Assembly: GCA_004352715.1 (NCBI GenBank)
Contig: SCFE01000068.1
Span: 1,261,184-1,325,183, forward strand
Source: Hofstenia miamia
Lineage: Eukaryota; Xenacoelomorpha; Acoela
DNA length: 64,000 nt
Reading direction: 5' to 3'
In this document: in pieces, positions 60,108 to 64,000 of the stretch
Position numbering within the stretch: position 1 is the stretch's first letter
Layout: each line of letters begins with the position of its first letter
The notes under the pieces: generated by a model
Seen by the model: the letters and a program-made list of their open reading frames with translations, nothing else
Told to the model about the DNA's origin: nothing
Databases searched by the model: none
Position numbers and translations under genes: made by a program

Positions 60108-61012
60108 CTGCAATATAAAAAATGATAAACATCGTTAATTTTTTACAATTGAACAAGAAAACATTGAAAAAGGAGAAGATTCCAATTATAGATTTGGCAA
60201 CATAAGTGAAACCAAAATAAAACAAATTAACCACAGCTGCGTCAAAAGCACACAAGAGGCTAACAACAGGCATTTAATATTTGCATTGACAAACATTGGC
60301 GACTAATATTCTAAATCTTACTAAAACGGATGCTTAATAAAATATTTTCAAAACTTAAAATTCTGATTTGGTTACAACAAATTGCTAATATCAAAAATTG
60401 ATTATGGTATAGTTCCAGTATTCCAGAAAAATATAACTTGTTAAAGGCTTAAGACCTTGTCCCATTTGTAAGAATGTGATATTTCCCACGCTTACGTAGA
60501 CAATAAGAATCGATTAAGTCAAGTTAATAAGATGTGTCGGACCCCTTGAAACCAGCATCAACGAGGTTATTACGTAACAGTATACCCAAACGAAATCACC
60601 GATGATGTTGTATATAGAAATCTTGATAAAATAATTAATTTAGAAATAAATTCCGACTTTTGTTGTGCGGCACACTTCCTTTTCATGCACAGACTATTAT
60701 TACAAATGACAAAAAAAAATAAAACACACTTCAAAATTTCGAATTAGATAAGAAAAATAACAACTTTGTCTACGTTCCTTACAATGAAATCGTATATTTA
60801 TAGTAAATGTGAATCTTTTAAGACATCTCGTTGAAAACAGTCAAGGATGAAACAATACTAGCATCAAAGAAAATGAAGAAGCAATGCATATTATTCAAAA
60901 ATCGCATTAGCGTTAAAAGGCAATAGAGATGATTGGTGTACAGGTGTAAAAGTAAAACATGCTTGCAAACAAAAACGCACAACAGTGGCATGCACGAGAG
61001 TGCACCACTTAC

Positions 61013-61228
61013 AATGCTGATTACCGGGGCTTTAACGGGAGTATAGCGTGAGAGGAGATCTTTGTTCTCCGGCGTCTGTGGACTGTCGATATGTATGGGG
61101 CGTTTGGGAGTAGATGTTTGAGAAGGTACGAACACGGTAGGCACTCGACCACCTCCATCACTGTAGTGACTTACGTTCAAAATCTCTTCCGCTTTACACG
61201 GCATTTCTGTATCTGTGTTACAGCGAAC
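61013..61228 (-). CDS. Ser/Thr-Pro-rich protein, internal exon
   Basis: Acceptor TTGGTTTAG, perfect donor ATT|GTAAGT, 72 codons, phase 0 to 0. Text: VRCNTDTEMPCKAEEILNVS, then VFVPSQTSTPKRPIHIDSPQ, then TPENKDLLSRYTPVKAPVIS. At least four S/T-P sites (STP, SPQ, TPE, YTPV). The ATG inside is not the start because the frame is open to the acceptor and joins the previous exon in phase. Confidence 0.82.
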
Positions 61229-61522
61229 CTAAACCAATAAAAGCGGTTACAACTAGAAACCTTCGTCTGGTCTGAGTATACAGACATTTAAATAGGCTAA
61301 TTCATTGGAAATGAAACGAAGGGTTAGTAAATTCCTTTCCTAAAAAATGATCTATCGAAGGGGAAATAGACTACATTTAAATAATAAATTCAATGCAATC
61401 ACCTATCAGAAGCACATAACTTGTAACAAGAATAACATATCTGTTACAGATGTTAAGCTTTTAATAAATGACTCACTATAAGCATGTTTTAAGTGTGTTT
61501 AGTTTTGAGAAGCCTGGACAAA

Positions 61523-61524
<2 letters not shown>

Positions 61525-61576
<52 letters not shown>
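61525..61576. repeat. (TA)n microsatellite
   Basis: About 50 bases of uninterrupted TA dinucleotides, the longest in the window. Confidence 0.95.
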
Positions 61577-61577
<1 letters not shown>

Positions 61578-62502
61578 GATTAAATTTTCAACCTCAACGA
61601 CCACCCAAAAAAGATAGGCGAAAAGATAAAACAATGTTTTCGAAAAACTTGTATGAATATCATTAGCTGAACACATTAATCTTCTCAAATATGTAGTGGA
61701 CATAGCATTAGCAGAAATTACACTAACACAAATAAATGAATGGGATCGCAAAATGATGGTATTAATCTGAGGTACTCATTGTGAAAATGATGAATACTTG
61801 ATAACCTTATCATCTGCTACCACACTACATTCTGCCTATAGTGATCTACTATCGTCTACCATCTATTCTTAAATTAAACAGATCATGGATGTTATGATTA
61901 TAATTAATCAATGCGAAATAATTCTTCATTAACACTGCGTCTTGATTTAAAGATTGGAAAAACCTGTAAAATTCCTATATGACACTATACTAGGGAGTCA
62001 AGAAGTTTAGTTATCATCTGAAGCAATGAAAATATTTGTGTAAACCCAATGAGAAAGATTTACTTAAAACATGAAATAAGTTTGTTTTCTTGTAAAAAAC
62101 ACTGAGATAGCATTCACGTTGCAAAACATCAAAACACAGGAATAAATATAAAACGAGGCAATTCGCTTTATACATCTTACATATACTAATTAATTATTAA
62201 TCATATTCAAAAAGCGATAGAATGCTAATGTGTATTTCTTCATCGCATATACTCTTCGCAATAAGTCTTCTTGGCGATATTTTCTGAGAATGGACAGAGG
62301 TAAATCTTGATTGAAAGAACAAAATCAAAAATATCACTCTCGTGAGGTAATTCAAGAAATTTCTGATTCGTAACATCCCTAACGAAGAGTGATACATACG
62401 GATACAGTTCAATAGCATTATATTTAGATAATGTTAATATAATATTTTATTGTGAGATCGAAATCAATAAAAATGGCAATTATAATAGAATGTAAAATAT
62501 CA
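61577..62502 (-). other. intron sequence, nothing firmly supported
   Basis: AT-rich. A short minus-strand frame after CTCAG at about 62290 reads KISPRRLIAKSICDEEIHIS and soon stops; it could be an alternative terminal exon but is not called. Confidence 0.4.
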
Positions 62503-62981
62503 GGTTGGTGCAAAGATAATGTCTGATTTTTATAACCGATATTTAAAATTAGAATTGTCAATTATTTACATTTTAATAAAAGTATAACATATTTCTTTTT
62601 GTAAATTAAATTATATTCTTTAAATTAACTGTTACATTCATATTTTAAATTTATTTTAGCATCCACATTTGTCCCAAATAAAGATCATTTAAGGAATGTT
62701 CTTCTATTGGAGTTCATAAAGGTGTCACTGCAAGATCTATTCAGAAGACTTATGGGATGTTATAGTGAATGAAAGAAAATACAGATGACTTTCCCGTTTT
62801 CGAAATGGTGATTTTACCTTAAAATATCAGCCAAATGAAGGTCGTCTAAAAACTTTTTAGTGGACTTAGGTTAACAAAAAGAAAATAGATTGACAAAGAG
62901 TTGTTAAAAGGTGGGATGCTGTCATTGAAAGAAATGGAGAGTATGTTAATGAATAAATATTTACATTATCTTTGCACCAAC
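62503..62981 (+). mobile_element. mariner element, internally deleted
   Basis: Ends GGTTGGTGCAAAGATAATGT and its inverted copy at 62962-62981 match the classic mariner TIR start (GGTTGGTGCAAAA). Inside on the plus strand are the transposase N-terminal HTH region in broken form (SRFRNGDFTLKYQPNEGR at about 62790-62845) and its last residues (RWDAVIERNGEYVNE, about 62910-62956), with the whole catalytic core deleted. It is 479 bp long and lies in an intron of the Ser/Thr-Pro-rich gene. Confidence 0.82.
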
Positions 62982-63063
62982 ATAATATTTCAATTCAAGT
63001 ATATTAGAGTGGTATTAAAAGAAATATCTAATTTGCCATAAAGGAAATAAAACAAGGTAATAC

Positions 63064-63300
63064 CCGCTGGGGAGACGTTAGCTGTGACCTTATTGCAGGG
63101 GTAACCTTGAGATCAAGACTTTCCTTGCGAAGAGGAGGAATGTCGCGAAGTGGAGATGATGTTTCACTCTGATATGACGGATTGTTGCATAAACGACGAC
63201 GTTGACGCAAAGTGTAACTCTCACGCTTAGAAACTTGTTGTTTATTATCAAGAATCTCTAAACCAAGACATTCATAAAGTATGAAGTCCGTGTTTGGGAT
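63064..63300 (-). CDS. Ser/Thr-Pro-rich protein, internal exon
   Basis: Acceptor ATCTTAAAG, donor CGG|GTATTA, 79 codons, phase 0 to 0. Text: IPNTDFILYECLGLEILDNK, then a basic segment SYTLRQRRRLCNNPSYQSET, then SSPLRDIPPLRKESLDLKVT and SQLTSPQR. Basic patch plus SP motifs suggest a nuclear or cell-cycle-regulated protein, an inference from composition only. Confidence 0.78.
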
Positions 63301-63930
63301 CTTTAAGATGATAAATTCAAATATCAAAGAATAATTAAAAAATTATAAAACATACAATCGAAGATATAAAAGTTATTCTAAACTACTATAGATTCATAAA
63401 TATATTATATAAAATTTATAATAATCTTACTAATATAACAGAACAGATAAATAATGTCGAATGCACATTTTGACAAAATGCAATAGAGCAAGATAACGAA
63501 TTATGGTTTAAGTACCTTTGTGCGTACATAATAGCTTTCGTATGTTACATCAAATGTGTTGTCCTAACAGGAACGGAAGCATGAGTGAATGTGTTGGATG
63601 AATGGATTTATAATGTTTACTTAAAACAGTTGAAATCCTTGAATGTTTAATCATAAATGCTACAAACACTTTCACAGCTGACTCAAAACTTGAGTATGTC
63701 CACACCATTAATCTGGATTAAAAGAGAAATAATCTAGCAGGTGATTGTAAAAAATCAGAAATGGCAAAGGATCAAACAAAACAAACGAGCGGTTAGTTTG
63801 ACAATTGACACACAGCTGACGATGCAGACTTCGACGTTTACATTCCATCTAATGTTATTAAATTAACAAAGAAAAAACTTGGCGTATACAATACATTATA
63901 TAACCTTTGAAAATTGTATCATTAAATTAC
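63301..63930 (-). other. intron sequence, nothing else seen
   Basis: AT-rich, no recognised element. Confidence 0.4.
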
Positions 63931-64000
63931 ATGTAAATCATAAATTGTGTCAATGGGTTCTGTATATGAACCGATTCCAAAGCCAAAACAGCAATCGGCC
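63931..64000 (-). CDS. candidate exon of the Ser/Thr-Pro-rich gene, cut by the window edge
   Basis: One base plus 23 codons (ADCCFGFGIGSYTEPIDTIY then DLH) open to the window edge, ending at CAT|GTAATT in phase 0, which matches the next exon at 63300. The acceptor lies outside the window. Confidence 0.45.

Noticed and set aside
62201-62290. Minus-strand piece after a CTCAG acceptor that ends in TAA, a possible alternative terminal exon
   Set aside because: Downstream exons at 61.2-52.1 kb join in phase without it, and a 29-codon open piece is not enough evidence.

Overview
This is an AT-rich (clearly under 40% GC by eye), gene-poor stretch of an animal nuclear genome. Genes are split by long introns, (TA)n microsatellites are everywhere, and many decayed transposons are present. 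Metazoan origin follows from an exon pair of a CREB3L/CrebA-type bZIP factor, a NACHT-ZU5 death-fold-type protein, and animal-type Tc1/mariner, hAT, pogo, jockey/CR1-like and Ty3/gypsy remains. The species cannot be named; an invertebrate is most likely. The assembly is draft quality: a gap of exactly 1000 N, short N runs, and two places where sequence is repeated on both sides of an N run.

Layout, left to right. 0-5 kb, plus strand: a pogo-like MITE, then two consecutive exons (825-1003, 4655-4804) of a CREB3L/CrebA homologue whose basic region is cut by an intron; its bZIP exon was not found. 5-8.6 kb: a fold-back element, the 1-kb gap and a hAT-like MITE. 9.9-11.7 kb: a broken Polinton/adintovirus-like insertion with integrase, phospholipase A2-like and packaging-ATPase relics. 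12-25.4 kb: a transposon graveyard (Tc1/mariner elements, a LINE tail, and hAT-like elements built on a TCGAG motif, one with a perfect 8-bp target duplication and an inverted copy 5.3 kb away).

27-38 kb, minus strand: a LINE fragment, then the best gene of the window, a ~1.3-kilo-residue reading frame in one exon with a NACHT-type NTPase (Walker A lysine replaced by methionine), a ZU5/UPA-like region and a death-fold-like C-terminus. Splice-site and phase analysis suggests upstream exons at 34.5 kb and perhaps 37.4 kb, with a gypsy pol fragment in the intron. 38-48 kb: a homopolymer-rich patch, a pogo-like MITE and two non-LTR retrotransposon remnants.

49-64 kb, minus strand: two head-to-tail genes. 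A small unidentified gene starts at 51708 (two or three exons). Upstream of it lie the last exons of a Ser/Thr-Pro-rich protein (63.3 to 52.1 kb, continuing off the right edge) whose exon phases agree across every well-supported junction; its introns carry a Tc1 remnant and a mariner MITE. No tRNA, rRNA, CRISPR array or bacterial-type operon was seen.
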